DNA from: Bacillota bacterium
GTDB lineage: Bacteria > Bacillota > UBA4882 > UBA10575
Direction: 5' to 3'
DNA length: 35,134 nt
Assembly: GCA_012838955.1 (NCBI GenBank)
Contig: DUOH01000012.1
Location: 1-35,134, forward strand
Shown: positions 16,804 to 27,475 of the stretch, one piece after another
Layout: the number at the start of each line of letters is the position of its first letter
Numbering within the stretch: the stretch's first letter is position 1
Notes under the pieces: generated by a model
What the model saw: the letters and a program-made list of their open reading frames with translations, nothing else
Databases searched by the model: none
Told to the model about the DNA's origin: nothing
Position numbers and translations under genes: made by a program

Positions 16804-17017
16804 GCATGGAATCTGTTTTCCCCGGCGATAATCCCTTTGCACCGCAGATGGAAGTGGTTATTAGTAGCCATATTCATTCAAGGAGAAGAAGACGCGCTTG
16901 GGGCAGAAAATCTTAGCGTCTTCTTCTCCTTTTCTCCGCGCCCCAAAGACCAGTTCTATTATTTAAACCATTTATTCCAGTCGCTTGGAGGGTTCAAGCG
17001 AAAGGGGGTCGTTTGCC
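16804..17017 (+). promoter_or_regulatory. Structured atpE-atpF intergenic RNA: 16-bp hairpin and predicted pseudoknot
   Basis: AAGGAGAAGAAGACGC (16880-16895) and its exact reverse complement (16916-16931) form a perfect 16-bp stem with a 20-nt loop. The loop segment TTGGGGC (16898-16904) is exactly complementary to GCCCCAA (16940-16946), just downstream, which would close a pseudoknot. CCTTTTCTCC follows the stem, so partial termination is possible. It lies between the gene for the many-copy c subunit and the gene for the two-copy b subunit. Confidence 0.7.
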
Positions 17018-17572
17018 TTGCTTAGTATGTTCGTGCTCGCGGCGCCAGTGGCGCCGGAAGGACGGGTTTTTGGTTTGGATGCGCAAACCCTGATTGGAGT
17101 TGGCATCCAGTTACTAAACGGGATTATTCTGGCTGTGGCCCTGGGTTTTATCCTTTATAAACCGGTCAAAGAATTTATGCAAAGACGGGCCGAGGGAATT
17201 CAGAGCCAGATGGATAACGCTGAAGCCATGATGGCCAAAGCCAATGCGCTGGTCGCCGAGTACGAGCGGAAAATAAAGAACATCGATCAGGAGCGCCTGG
17301 AGCTCCTTGAAGCCGTTCGCCAGAAGGCTGTAGAGGAAAGTAAAGTCATCCTGGAAGAAGCCAGAAAAGAAGCTGCTGCGCTCAGGCGACGCTCATTAGA
17401 AAGGGTGGCTGAAGACAAAAAACGACTTCAGGAGGAAGCGCGGCTCCACATCATCGAGGTTGCTTCCCTCATGGCCCAGAAATATCTGGCGCAAAAGATT
17501 GACGAGGCAACGGAAGAACAGCTTTTTGCCGAAGCCATCGCCCAGTTGGAGGAGGCACAATGGCCAAATTAA
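17018..17572 (+). CDS. atpF: F-type ATP synthase subunit b
   Basis: A protein of about 184 aa with one N-terminal membrane helix (IQLLNGIILAVALGFILYKPV). A long charged helical stalk follows and joins F0 to F1 as the peripheral stator. The stretch FGLDAQTLIGVGIQLLN before the helix is typical of Clostridia-type b subunits. The TTG at 17018 lies 9 nt after AAAGGGGG and is the preferred start; ATG 17027 is also in frame. The last 13 bases overlap the start of atpH. Confidence 0.94.
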   Translation: MLSMFVLAAPVAPEGRVFGLDAQTLIGVGIQLLNGIILAVALGFILYKPVKEFMQRRAEGIQSQMDNAEAMMAKANALVAEYERKIKNIDQERLELLEAVRQKAVEESKVILEEARKEAAALRRRSLERVAEDKKRLQEEARLHIIEVASLMAQKYLAQKIDEATEEQLFAEAIAQLEEAQWPN

Positions 17573-18099
17573 AAGATCGTTATGCCCATGCTCTGCTGGA
17601 ACTATCTTTAGAAAGCAATACCTTGGAAGAGGATTTAGAAGAAGCAATCCTGGTCCGGGAGACGCTTAACGATGCTGATCTACAACGCTTTCTGGTTCAT
17701 CCGGATGTTTCGGACAGGGCCAAACAAGAACTGTTTCAGAATGCTTTTGCCGGGAAGATTTCCGACCGGTTGATGGGGTTTTTAGATCTGCTGGCGCGAA
17801 AGAACCGGGAGTCACTGATTGTGCCAGCCCTAACAGAGTATATCGACTGTGTAAACCGGCGTCTGGGCCGCATCGAAGCGCGAGTGGTTTCCGCGAAAGC
17901 CCTTACGGAAAAGCAGATTGAAGCCATCCGCACCGTCTTGTCGAAAAAAATCGATGGGCAGGTGGAGATTAAAGCCACCGTCGATCCGGATGTAATTGGT
18001 GGGTTTTATATCCTCATTGACGGTCGAATCTTTGACCGTACAGTACGGTCAGATTTGAACAGAATGCGAGAACACCTAAGGAGAGGAGGTTACGCATGA
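17560..18099 (+). CDS. atpH: F-type ATP synthase subunit delta
   Basis: A 179-aa F1 subunit that links the b stalk to the top of the alpha3beta3 head. It has the N-terminal helical domain ([15 protein letters not shown]) and the conserved C-terminal part ([17 protein letters not shown], then [19 protein letters not shown]). GGAGGAGG lies just before the ATG inside the end of atpF. The stop overlaps the atpA start by 4 bp (ATGA), so the genes are translationally coupled. Confidence 0.96.
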   Translation: MAKLKDRYAHALLELSLESNTLEEDLEEAILVRETLNDADLQRFLVHPDVSDRAKQELFQNAFAGKISDRLMGFLDLLARKNRESLIVPALTEYIDCVNRRLGRIEARVVSAKALTEKQIEAIRTVLSKKIDGQVEIKATVDPDVIGGFYILIDGRIFDRTVRSDLNRMREHLRRGGYA

Positions 18100-19607
18100 T
18101 CGTAAACCCTGATGAAATAAGTAAGGTGATCAAAGAGCAGATTGCGTCTTACTCTTCTGCCCTGAGTTTTTCGGAGGCCGGTACGGTCATCCAGGTGGGA
18201 GACGGCATTGCTCGTGTGTATGGTTTATATGGCGCCATGAGCGGGGAACTGCTCGAATTTCCCAATGGAACTTACGGGATGGCGTTGAATTTAGATGAAG
18301 ATACGATCGGCGCGGTCATTATGGGTTCGGACGCTGGCATTAAAGAAGGAGATCCGGTGAAGTTGACCGGCCGCATGGCTGAAGTTCCGGTGGGTGAAGG
18401 CTTGCTAGGACGGGTGGTTAATGCGTTGGGAAAACCCATTGATGATAAGGGTACTATTGCGGCGGACGGTTACCGGAGAATTGAGAGTCCGGCCCCGAGC
18501 GTGATTATGCGTCGTGCCGTGCATCAGCCGCTCCAGACCGGGATCAAGGCTATCGACGCTTTGGTTCCCATCGGCAAAGGTCAGCGGGAGTTGATTATCG
18601 GTGATCGCCAAACGGGGAAGACCGCGATTGCGATTGACACCATCATTAACCAGAAGGACAAAGATGTTTACTGTGTTTACGTGGCGATCGGACAGAAGGC
18701 CTCCACCATGGCGCGGATTATAAAAACACTGAACGAAACCGGCGCGATGGAATATACCACCGTGGTTCTGGCTACGGCCAGCGATTCAGCGCCTTTACAG
18801 TACATGGCGCCATACGCCGGTTGCGCCATTGCCGAAGAGTGGATGTACCGAGGCCAGGATGTATTGGTGGTGTATGATGATCTCTCCAAGCATGCAGTGG
18901 CGTACCGTGCCATCAGTCTGCTGCTCCGTCGTCCGCCGGGCCGGGAAGCCTATCCGGGTGACGTCTTTTATCTACACTCGAGGTTATTAGAACGGGCGGC
19001 TTGTTTAAGCGAAGAATACGGTGGCGGTACTTTGACGGCGCTTCCGATTGTAGAGACCCAAGAGGGTGATATCTCCGCCTACATTCCGACGAATATTATT
19101 TCCATTACTGACGGACAGATCTATTTAGAAGCCGACCTCTTCAACCACGGTGTACGTCCGGCCATCAACCCAGGTTTCTCGGTTTCACGGGTTGGAGGGT
19201 CCGCGCAGATTCCCGCCATGAAGAAACTGGCCGGTCCGCTCCGGATCGAATTTGCCCAGTATAAAGAGTTGGCGGCCTTTTCCCAGTTTGGTTCGGACCT
19301 CAGTCAGGATACTTTGGACCGTCTGAACCACGGCGAGCGTATTATGGAAGTGCTGAAACAACCCCAATATAAACCGATGCCTGTGGAGGATCAAATCTTG
19401 ATTCTCTATGCTTTAAGTAACCGTCATCTGTCAAAGATTGAAGTCGGGCGTGTTCTAAAGTTTCAGAAAGACTTCATCAAGTATGTGGATACCCATGCCC
19501 CCCATATTAAAGAAGAGATCAGGGAGAGTGGTAACCTCTCGGAAAAGCTGACGAAAGAGATTGATGCCGTGATCGCGGAGGTCAAAAAAGAATATAACTA
19601 CAGCTAA
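18096..19607 (+). CDS. atpA: F-type ATP synthase subunit alpha
   Basis: A 503-aa non-catalytic nucleotide-binding subunit of F1. The beta-barrel is at the N-terminus (about 25-95). The P-loop GDRQTGKTA is at 169-177. [50 protein letters not shown] and the arginine-finger region [17 protein letters not shown] are all canonical. The length is normal for the family. The ribosome-binding site AGGAGAGGAGG lies in the end of atpH. Confidence 0.98.
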   Translation: MIVNPDEISKVIKEQIASYSSALSFSEAGTVIQVGDGIARVYGLYGAMSGELLEFPNGTYGMALNLDEDTIGAVIMGSDAGIKEGDPVKLTGRMAEVPVGEGLLGRVVNALGKPIDDKGTIAADGYRRIESPAPSVIMRRAVHQPLQTGIKAIDALVPIGKGQRELIIGDRQTGKTAIAIDTIINQKDKDVYCVYVAIGQKASTMARIIKTLNETGAMEYTTVVLATASDSAPLQYMAPYAGCAIAEEWMYRGQDVLVVYDDLSKHAVAYRAISLLLRRPPGREAYPGDVFYLHSRLLERAACLSEEYGGGTLTALPIVETQEGDISAYIPTNIISITDGQIYLEADLFNHGVRPAINPGFSVSRVGGSAQIPAMKKLAGPLRIEFAQYKELAAFSQFGSDLSQDTLDRLNHGERIMEVLKQPQYKPMPVEDQILILYALSNRHLSKIEVGRVLKFQKDFIKYVDTHAPHIKEEIRESGNLSEKLTKEIDAVIAEVKKEYNYS

Positions 19608-19621
19608 GGGGGGATAACGCA

Positions 19622-21878
<2,257 letters not shown>

Positions 21879-21879
21879 G

Positions 21880-22362
21880 ATGGCAAGTGAGCAGACGGGG
21901 TTGGTTAAAAAGCAAAAGATCGATCTTCGGATCACCACGCCGCGCGGTGTTAAATTCGTTGAAGAGGCCGATCTGATCATTATGCGCTGCATCGATGGGG
22001 ACTTAGGCGTCATGCCCGGTCATGCCCTGATCACTACAGTGCTGGGTGATGGTATCTTTCGGATTTACAATGATGGAGTCGAGAGGAAACTGGCGGTCTT
22101 CGGCGGGATCGCCGAGATCGGCGACAATACGGTGAATATCTTCAGCACCATCGCGCAACGTCCGGAAGAGATCGACCGTGAACGGGCGGAAATGGACCGT
22201 CGCGAAGCAGAAGCGACCCTCTTAGAAGAGTCGGAAGAACATCAGATCCGCAAGTTACAAGTCTTGCTACGGCACTCTTTGATCCGGATTGAAGTCAGTT
22301 CCCACCTGGAAGAAGCGGAATATTTTAAATATGAAGGCGAAGAGGAAGACGAAGAATCGTAA
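21880..22362 (+). CDS. atpC: F-type ATP synthase subunit epsilon
   Basis: A 160-aa rotor subunit. The N-terminal beta-sandwich has LRITTPRGVKFVEEADLIIM, GDLGVMPGHALITT and LAVFGGIAEIGDNTVNIF. The C-terminal helical hairpin is charged and ends in a very acidic tail (about residues 150-160) that adds length compared with the usual 130-140 aa. ATG 21880 is 1 bp after the atpD stop and follows AGGGTGG. Two terminators follow. Confidence 0.95.
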   Translation: MASEQTGLVKKQKIDLRITTPRGVKFVEEADLIIMRCIDGDLGVMPGHALITTVLGDGIFRIYNDGVERKLAVFGGIAEIGDNTVNIFSTIAQRPEEIDRERAEMDRREAEATLLEESEEHQIRKLQVLLRHSLIRIEVSSHLEEAEYFKYEGEEEDEES

Positions 22363-22400
22363 AGCGCCTGTGCTTACAGGAGCTTTCAAAGGTGTAGCCG

Positions 22401-22443
22401 GGAAAGGCGCTATATTTTAGCGCTCCTGTTGTGCGCCTTTTCC
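22401..22443 (+). terminator. Terminator-like stem at the end of the atp operon
   Basis: AAAGGCGC (22403-22410) pairs with GCGCCTTT (22433-22440). Another T and CC follow, nearly extending the stem. It lies 40 bp after the atpC stop. Confidence 0.55.
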
Positions 22444-22457
22444 ATCGGGTTGGTATG

Positions 22458-22500
22458 CAGACCAAAGTTCTATGTTGAACTTTGGTCTGTTTCTATTTTT
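22458..22500 (+). terminator. Strong rho-independent terminator of the atp operon
   Basis: CAGACCAAAGTTC (22458-22470) and its exact reverse complement (22477-22489) form a 13-bp stem with a 6-nt loop. It is followed directly by TTTCTATTTTT. Confidence 0.9.
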
Positions 22501-22627
22501 ATGGTGAATGGAGAAACAAATCAGGCAAAATGGCGATAACCAGGGTAGCGTAGAATGAGGAAAATTACTGACTATGATTAGATTATTCTTGATCTTTGCT
22601 TTTAATCAAATAAGACCCCTTACTTTC

Positions 22628-22636
22628 TGTTATAAT
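22628..22636 (+). promoter_or_regulatory. Extended -10 promoter of the RIC-like / metal ATPase unit
   Basis: TGTTATAAT is a TGn-extended perfect -10 box. No good -35 box is present at 17 bp, which is usual for extended -10 promoters. The ribosome-binding site AAGGAAGGA follows before the ATG at 22670. Confidence 0.6.
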
Positions 22637-22669
22637 AAGAGCAACATTCATTAAGAAAGGAAGGAAAAC

Positions 22670-22960
22670 ATGGCCTTTAATAGAGTAAAAGCAGAACATT
22701 TAAAGACACTGGAGCAATATGTGCCGATTGTCGCCCGTGTGCATGGGGGAAGTCACCCGGAATTTCATGAGGTCCATAAATTATTTGAGGCGATCAACAA
22801 AAAGATTAAAGAAGCCGGAAGCGAAAGACCGGAATTAGACAGTGAATTCGAAGAACTGCGGAAGGTTACAGAGAATTATGCCGTACCCGCTGATGTCTGT
22901 GAAAGTTATGAAGCGGTCTACAAGATGCTGGCTGAATTGGATGAGGCGTATCGGGCGTAA
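22670..22960 (+). CDS. Short RIC-like (iron-sulfur cluster repair, hemerythrin-like) protein
   Basis: A 96-aa helical protein. The stretch YVPIVARVHGGSHPEFHEVHKLF, with four histidines in a HxxxxHxxxHxxH-like array, matches the C-terminal half of RIC/ScdA di-iron repair proteins. VPADVCESYEAVYKMLAELD then resembles the end of the short ric form found in clostridia. RIC proteins are thought to supply or restore iron in damaged Fe-S clusters after nitric-oxide or oxidative stress. The protein has only half of a hemerythrin fold, so it may work as a dimer. It begins an apparent operon with a metal P-type ATPase 36 bp downstream. Confidence 0.65.
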   Translation: MAFNRVKAEHLKTLEQYVPIVARVHGGSHPEFHEVHKLFEAINKKIKEAGSERPELDSEFEELRKVTENYAVPADVCESYEAVYKMLAELDEAYRA

Positions 22961-22996
22961 AGGAGTGTCTGAGGAGAGAGGAAAGGCGGTGGCAGT

Positions 22997-24850
22997 ATGC
23001 AACGGTATCTGTTAAGGAATAAAAATAAGATTGCGCTAATTAGTGGCGTTTTGATTGTAACCGGTTTTATTGGCAAGTGGTTCACGGGTAATCTGGTCTT
23101 TTTTAAGGGGGCATTAATCGTCGCCTCGCTCTTCGGGGTCGCGCCGATTGCGATTCAAGCCTATCAAGCCTTAAAAGTAAAAGTAGTCAGTATTGATGTC
23201 TTGGTTACAATTGCCGTTGTTGGCGCGTTTTTCATCCGGAACTACGAAGAAGCGGCTATTGTCACTTTCCTCTTCCTCTTCGGTGCTTTTTTAGAGCAAC
23301 GGACCTTAGATAAAACCCGTTCCGCCATTAAGGAATTGACCGAGATGGCGCCGGAAAGCGCCCTCAAACAAAGGGAAGACGGGGAGTTTGAAGAGGTTGA
23401 AGTGGACGAGGTTGAGGTCGGCGATGTTTTACTGGTGAAGACAGGGGCTAAAATCCCTGTTGACGGTCGCGTGCTCTCCGGGGAAGGCAGTGTGAATGAA
23501 GCAAGCATTACCGGTGAATCCATTCCCGTGGCAAAAGAAAAGGGGTCAAAGGTTTATGCCGGGACCATCTTGGATAATGGGACCATCCAAATCGTCGCCG
23601 ACCGGGTCGGGGAAGATACCACCTTTGGTCGGATCATTGAACTGGTGGAGGAAGCACAGGACTCCAAATCCGAAGCCGAGCGCTTCATCGACCGTTTCTC
23701 GAAATACTACACCCCGGCTGTTCTCGGCATCTCCTTGCTCGTCTGGATACTTTCGCGCCATTTGGAACTGGCCATTACCATTCTGGTGCTCGGTTGTCCC
23801 GGCGCTTTAGTTATTGGTGTCCCCGTCTCAAACGTGGCCGGAATCGGAAACGGCGCGAAAAATGGTGTCCTCCTCAAAGGCAGTGAAGTAATTAGTGATT
23901 TTAGTCGCGTGGATACAATGGTCTTTGATAAAACCGGGACCCTCACGGTCGGTAGTCCGGCGGTGGCCGAAACCGCATATTATGCAGATGATATTGAAGA
24001 AGTCTTGGGTTACCTGGCCAGTGTGGAACGGGAATCCGACCATCCGCTGGCCAAAGCGGTCTTAGAAGAGATTGGCGAAACAAAATTCTCCACCGTGGAA
24101 GAGACCGAAGTGATAAAAGGGGGCGGTATTGTGGCCAGGGTCAATGGACATCGCCTCGCTGTTGGTAATGTCGCCTTAATGGAACGGGAAAAGGTGGAAC
24201 TTAATGAGAAAGCCAGGGCAGATGTGGCCCGGTTCGAGCAGAGCGGTAATTCGTTGGTTTTAACAGCTGTTGATGGCGAGCTGAAAGTATTGATGGGTGT
24301 GCGCGACCAGATTCGTCCAGGAGTGAAGGAAGATCTACAAAAGCTGAAGAAATTAGGGGTAAAGAATCTGGTGATGCTCTCCGGTGACAACCAAGGCACG
24401 GTTGATGTGGTCAGTCGGGAGCTGGGCTTGACCGAAGCTCATGGTAACATGTTGCCGGAAGATAAAGCAGCCTATATTAAGCAGCTGATCGAGGAAGAAG
24501 GCCAGATTGTCGCCTTTGTTGGCGACGGTGTCAATGACAGTCCTTCCCTGGCCTTCGCCAACATAGGGATCGCCATGGGTGGCGGGACCGACGTGGCGAT
24601 CGAAACCTCCGATGTGGTCTTGATGAACTCCGATTTTAGCCGTCTCCCCCACGCGCTGGGCTTAACAAAAGCAACAGCACGTAATATGAAACAGAACATC
24701 TTTATTGCCGTTGGTGTTGTCCTCGTCTTACTGGCCGGCCTCTTGTTTAGTGACTGGGTGAATATGTCCATCGGCATGTTAGTGCACGAAGGCAGTATTT
24801 TAGCTGTAATCTTAAACGGTATGCGCCTTTTGGGGTATAAATTAAGATAA
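22997..24850 (+). CDS. P1B-type heavy-metal-transporting ATPase with CPG and HEGS motifs
   Basis: A 617-aa metal pump without an N-terminal metal-binding domain. The actuator motif TGES is at 172-175. The membrane metal site reads CPG at 267-269, where CPC or SPC is usual. The phosphorylation site DKTGT is at 311-315, the nucleotide-domain HP at 349-350 (SDHP) and GDGVND at 509-514. The last membrane helix contains HEGS at 597-600. HEGx is the helix-8 signature of P1B-4 pumps (Co2+/Fe2+/Zn2+ exporters such as PfeT and CtpD). The substrate therefore may be Fe2+, Zn2+ or Co2+, and copper looks less likely. The ATG follows AAAGGCGGTGG. A separate HMA protein is encoded downstream. Confidence 0.92.
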   Translation: MQRYLLRNKNKIALISGVLIVTGFIGKWFTGNLVFFKGALIVASLFGVAPIAIQAYQALKVKVVSIDVLVTIAVVGAFFIRNYEEAAIVTFLFLFGAFLEQRTLDKTRSAIKELTEMAPESALKQREDGEFEEVEVDEVEVGDVLLVKTGAKIPVDGRVLSGEGSVNEASITGESIPVAKEKGSKVYAGTILDNGTIQIVADRVGEDTTFGRIIELVEEAQDSKSEAERFIDRFSKYYTPAVLGISLLVWILSRHLELAITILVLGCPGALVIGVPVSNVAGIGNGAKNGVLLKGSEVISDFSRVDTMVFDKTGTLTVGSPAVAETAYYADDIEEVLGYLASVERESDHPLAKAVLEEIGETKFSTVEETEVIKGGGIVARVNGHRLAVGNVALMEREKVELNEKARADVARFEQSGNSLVLTAVDGELKVLMGVRDQIRPGVKEDLQKLKKLGVKNLVMLSGDNQGTVDVVSRELGLTEAHGNMLPEDKAAYIKQLIEEEGQIVAFVGDGVNDSPSLAFANIGIAMGGGTDVAIETSDVVLMNSDFSRLPHALGLTKATARNMKQNIFIAVGVVLVLLAGLLFSDWVNMSIGMLVHEGSILAVILNGMRLLGYKLR

Positions 24851-24957
24851 CAAATTCACCGTAGAGGTTGGGGGTAAACGGTGGAAAAAACATGGTTACA
24901 ATAAAAAGAGCCGACAAAGATGGCCAAGGGAATAAAAGAATAAAGGAGAGATCCAAA

Positions 24958-25185
24958 GTGAAAAAAGCCACAATTCAATTGGAAAGCTTAACTTGCCCTT
25001 CCTGTCTGCAGAAGATTGAAAGCGCTGTTAAATCTTTGGATGGGGTTGAGCAAGAAAGCGTCAACGTCTTGTTTAACGCGAGCAAAGTAAAGCTGAACTT
25101 TGATGAGGAGAAATTATCAATCGATCAAATCGAAGATGCCATCACCGCCTTGGGGTATGAAGTCAAGAAAACGCAAGTAAGATAA
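24958..25185 (+). CDS. HMA-domain metallochaperone (CopZ-like)
   Basis: A 75-aa protein with one heavy-metal-associated domain (beta-alpha-beta-beta-alpha-beta). The metal-binding CPSC is in ESLTCPSCLQKIESAV (about residues 10-25), and DAITALGYEV is near the end. The GTG at 24958 has AAGGAG 9 nt upstream. An in-frame ATG at 24892 would add 22 basic residues and has only a weak site. It probably delivers metal to the ATPase encoded just before it, which lacks its own HMA domain. Confidence 0.88.
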   Translation: MKKATIQLESLTCPSCLQKIESAVKSLDGVEQESVNVLFNASKVKLNFDEEKLSIDQIEDAITALGYEVKKTQVR

Positions 25186-25228
25186 GAAAAGCCGAGCGAC
25201 TGAACAATATAAATTGATTTACTTATAT

Positions 25229-25263
25229 GAACCGCTGCCCTTCAAGTAGATAGGGAGCGGTTC
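25229..25263 (+). terminator. Hairpin after the metallochaperone gene
   Basis: GAACCGCTGCCC (25229-25240) pairs with GGGAGCGGTTC (25253-25263), leaving one bulged G. No T-run follows at once, so termination strength is uncertain. Confidence 0.5.
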
Positions 25264-25367
25264 GTGATCTTGATCACCTTATTCCCTTTTGCAGTGCAGC
25301 ACCGGCAGTATCTTTTTTTCTTTTCCGTCGAGAACGAGCGGAATTCAGCGAAGATTAAACGGACTCA

Positions 25368-25544
25368 AGCAAGGGCGTGATTCAGTTTCCCCTCGACAAG
25401 CCGGTTGGCCACAAATTAATCGCGGACGTTGTACACTGGCGTGTGGAACAGCTAAGACACGAGGCGTTTAAGCGGGAGCGGAAGAGAGAACTAACGTCTA
25501 AACCTCTAAATTATGGTTTAGGAATTTTAAAAGACGAAATTTAG
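25368..25544 (+). pseudogene. Relic of a DUF1801 (YdhG/CyaY-like) gene
   Basis: The frame reads SSKGVIQFPLDKPVGHKLIA followed by a charged tail ending at TAG 25542. The pattern SKGxIQFPLDKP and the next helix match the C-terminal part of DUF1801 proteins, iron-chaperone-like small proteins. The upstream half is not found intact; other frames carry aromatic-rich fragments that could be its remains. A GTG at 25377 could start the frame but has no ribosome-binding site. Confidence 0.5.
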
Positions 25545-25579
25545 GCGAAATATAGGCTGGCTGCAAAAAATAGGAAAAC

Positions 25580-25610
25580 TTGACTTAAACAGCCAATATG
25601 ATGATATAAT
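25580..25610 (+). promoter_or_regulatory. Promoter for the riboswitch-controlled SulP transcript
   Basis: TTGACT (25580-25585) and TATAAT (25605-25610) are separated by 19 bp. They lie about 20 bp upstream of the c-di-AMP riboswitch. Confidence 0.6.
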
Positions 25611-25629
25611 ATATGGCTATAAATAATGT

Positions 25630-25742
25630 TAGACTCCGAATTCCATTAAGAAGCGGGGGAACCGATTTTAGGGGTGAATCCTGGTATTCAGGTAGGGAAA
25701 CTTGGAGGCCCGAACCCGACAGCTAACCTCGTAGGAGTGGTC
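25630..25742 (+). ncRNA. ydaO/yuaA riboswitch (c-di-AMP sensing)
   Basis: The conserved blocks of the ydaO/yuaA class occur in order: CGGGGGAACC (25654 onward), GGGGTGAATC (25671-25680), TAGGGAAACT, then CCCGAACCCG and CAGCTAACCTCGTAGG (about 25710-25735). The outer helix P1 can form between ACTCC (25633-25637) and GGAGT (25734-25738). Riboswitches of this class bind c-di-AMP and usually turn off expression, often of K+ or osmolyte transporters and cell-wall genes. Here the downstream gene is a SulP-type transporter. Confidence 0.92.
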
Positions 25743-25743
25743 C

Positions 25744-25785
25744 AAGCGTAGTGCTTTAGTCGTCCAGACTGGCCTGCGCTTTTTT
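25744..25785 (+). terminator. Riboswitch-linked terminator
   Basis: AAGCGTAG (25744-25751) pairs with CTGCGCTT (25774-25781), with an inner AGTC/GACT helix, followed by TTTTTT. It lies directly after the aptamer and so fits as its expression platform. It is 84 bp before the SulP start. Confidence 0.85.
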
Positions 25786-25868
25786 GCGTGGGCAAAACCT
25801 CTAATCCTGGGGGATTATGGGAGAGCTAGGCTTAATTGGGAACCGCAGTTTCTTAATGGGGTGATATC

Positions 25869-27463
25869 ATGCAAAAATCGTGGCAACAGATTCGTGGTGA
25901 TATGATTGGCGGCGTCACTGCAGCAGTGGTTGCTCTTCCCCTCAGCCTCGCCTTCGGGATTGCCAGCGGCGCCGGGGCGGTAGCCGGCTTGTATGGCGCG
26001 ATCTTCGGGGGTCTCGTCGCGGCCGTGTTTGGCGGTTGCGGGGTGCAAATCACCGGGCCGACCGGCGCCATGATCGGGGTTTTAGTAGGCATCGTCAGCC
26101 AGTATGGGGTTGGTGGTCTGTTCCTGGCTGGCGTTCTGGCCGGTTTGATGCAGGTACTCTTTGGTTTACTGCGGTTGGGTGGGTTCGTTAAATATCTGCC
26201 CCAGCCCGTCATCGCCGGTTTCACGAATGGGGTTGCGATTCTGTTTTTCATGACAGCGATGGACGATGCATTGGAGACACTATCGCTCACCATTATTACT
26301 GCGGTAGTAATTCTTTTGGCGTTACGCTTCTTTAAACGATTACCCGAATCCCTGTTTGGTCTATTGGCCGGATTGGTTATCAATGAACTGTTCATCCATA
26401 GTCCACACGTGGTGGGCGATCTCCCCTTTCATTTCCCCAAACCAGTCCTCGAGCTCATGCCTTTTCCTGAGATCGGCGCTCTGCTCATGTCGGCGTTTAC
26501 GATTTGTCTGTTGGGCAGCATCTCAGCACTGTTATCCGCAGAGGTTACCGATGAAATGCTTGGTGTTCGGCACGACAGCAATCGGGAGCTGATCGGCCAG
26601 GGCCTGGGGAATCTGGTCTCTTCTTTCATCGGCGGCCTGCCTGTATCGGGGGCCGTCGCCCGCTCTGGAGTGAATGTTCACAGTGGGGGCGCACGCGGCT
26701 CTCCAGTATCCTCCATGCCATTTTTTTGTTACTGATGGTCCTGGTTTTTCGTCCGGTGGTCAAGCGTATTCCTTTAGCCTCATTGGCCGCGATTCTCATG
26801 ATTACCTCCGTCCGTACCGCTGCTTGGAAAAGTCTGAAACTAATCCCCCGCGCGCGGTGGAGTTATGGCTTGATTATGACAGTTACAACCATTCTAACCG
26901 TGATGACGGATCTGACCATTGCTGTAGTGGTTGGTGTTGTGCTCGCCGGTATTGGGGTGCTGGTTGAATTGGCCTTTTCACCCCGGGGGAATGTAGTCCG
27001 CCTGCAAAGGGCCAAGGCTGCGGTCTTCTCTCTCCCTCCGGAGCTTCAAGTAATCGCCTTTCAGGGGCCTCTGTTTTTTGTTGGGGTCGAGAAGATGCAA
27101 CAGCAGATCAGGGCGGTAGCGAAAAAATCCATCTTAGTTTTGGATTTTTCAGCGGTGACCATGATCGATGAGACAGGTGCGTTGGCTCTGGTAGATCTGG
27201 TCCAACGTTTGCAGAGGGAAGGCAAGAGCATCTATATTGGCGGACTCCAGCAGGGGTCCATGCGGATGTTGCTTCGAATGGGTGTGGTTGCCAGTCTGGG
27301 CCGGTCGCGCCTGTGTAAGTACCTGGAGACCGCAGTGCGCAAGGCATCAAAGGAGCTGTCCCACGAGGGTAGAGATGGGTATTTGAGCCCGAGTGAATTA
27401 AAATCCGTGGATGGAAGAGAAGAGGGCTCATTTGATTTTTACGCGTACGGGGAGAATGCGTAA
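25869..27463 (+). pseudogene. SulP-family anion transporter with STAS domain, frameshifted
   Basis: The first frame (to 26733) has the SulP core: GDMIGGVTAAVVALPLSLAFG, the ITGPTGAM loop, then SAEVTDEMLGVRHDSNRELIGQG and FIGGLPVSGAVARSGVNV. After SGG (about 26690) the sequence continues in another frame as RTRLSSILHAIFLLLMVLVF if one base is added in or next to the GGGGGC run at 26687-26692. That frame ends with a C-terminal STAS domain (VIAFQGPLFFVGVEKM, LDFSAVTMIDETG). With one base restored, the whole gene would be 532 codons, a normal SulP length. The GGGGTGAT ribosome-binding site is good. This is either a single-base deletion that kills the gene or a sequencing error in a G-run. SulP proteins carry bicarbonate, sulfate or dicarboxylates. 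Confidence 0.88.
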
Positions 27464-27475
27464 AGGGTGGTTGAG

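Larger units (their letters stand above)
22363..22669. other. Gap of about 307 bp after the atp operon: two terminators and a promoter
   Basis: No gene is visible. The stretch contains the terminator stems at 22401-22443 and 22458-22500, described separately. It also holds an extended -10 element (TGTTATAAT, 22628-22636) about 34 bp before the start of the next gene. Confidence 0.7.

Noticed and set aside
25289-25471. 60-codon frame downstream of the metallochaperone gene
   Set aside because: A different frame of the same DNA matches DUF1801, so this one is a shadow.
25853-26395. 180-codon minus-strand frame opposite the SulP gene
   Set aside because: It is antisense to a clearly conserved SulP coding region, and its Pro/Thr/Arg-rich composition is typical of shadow frames.
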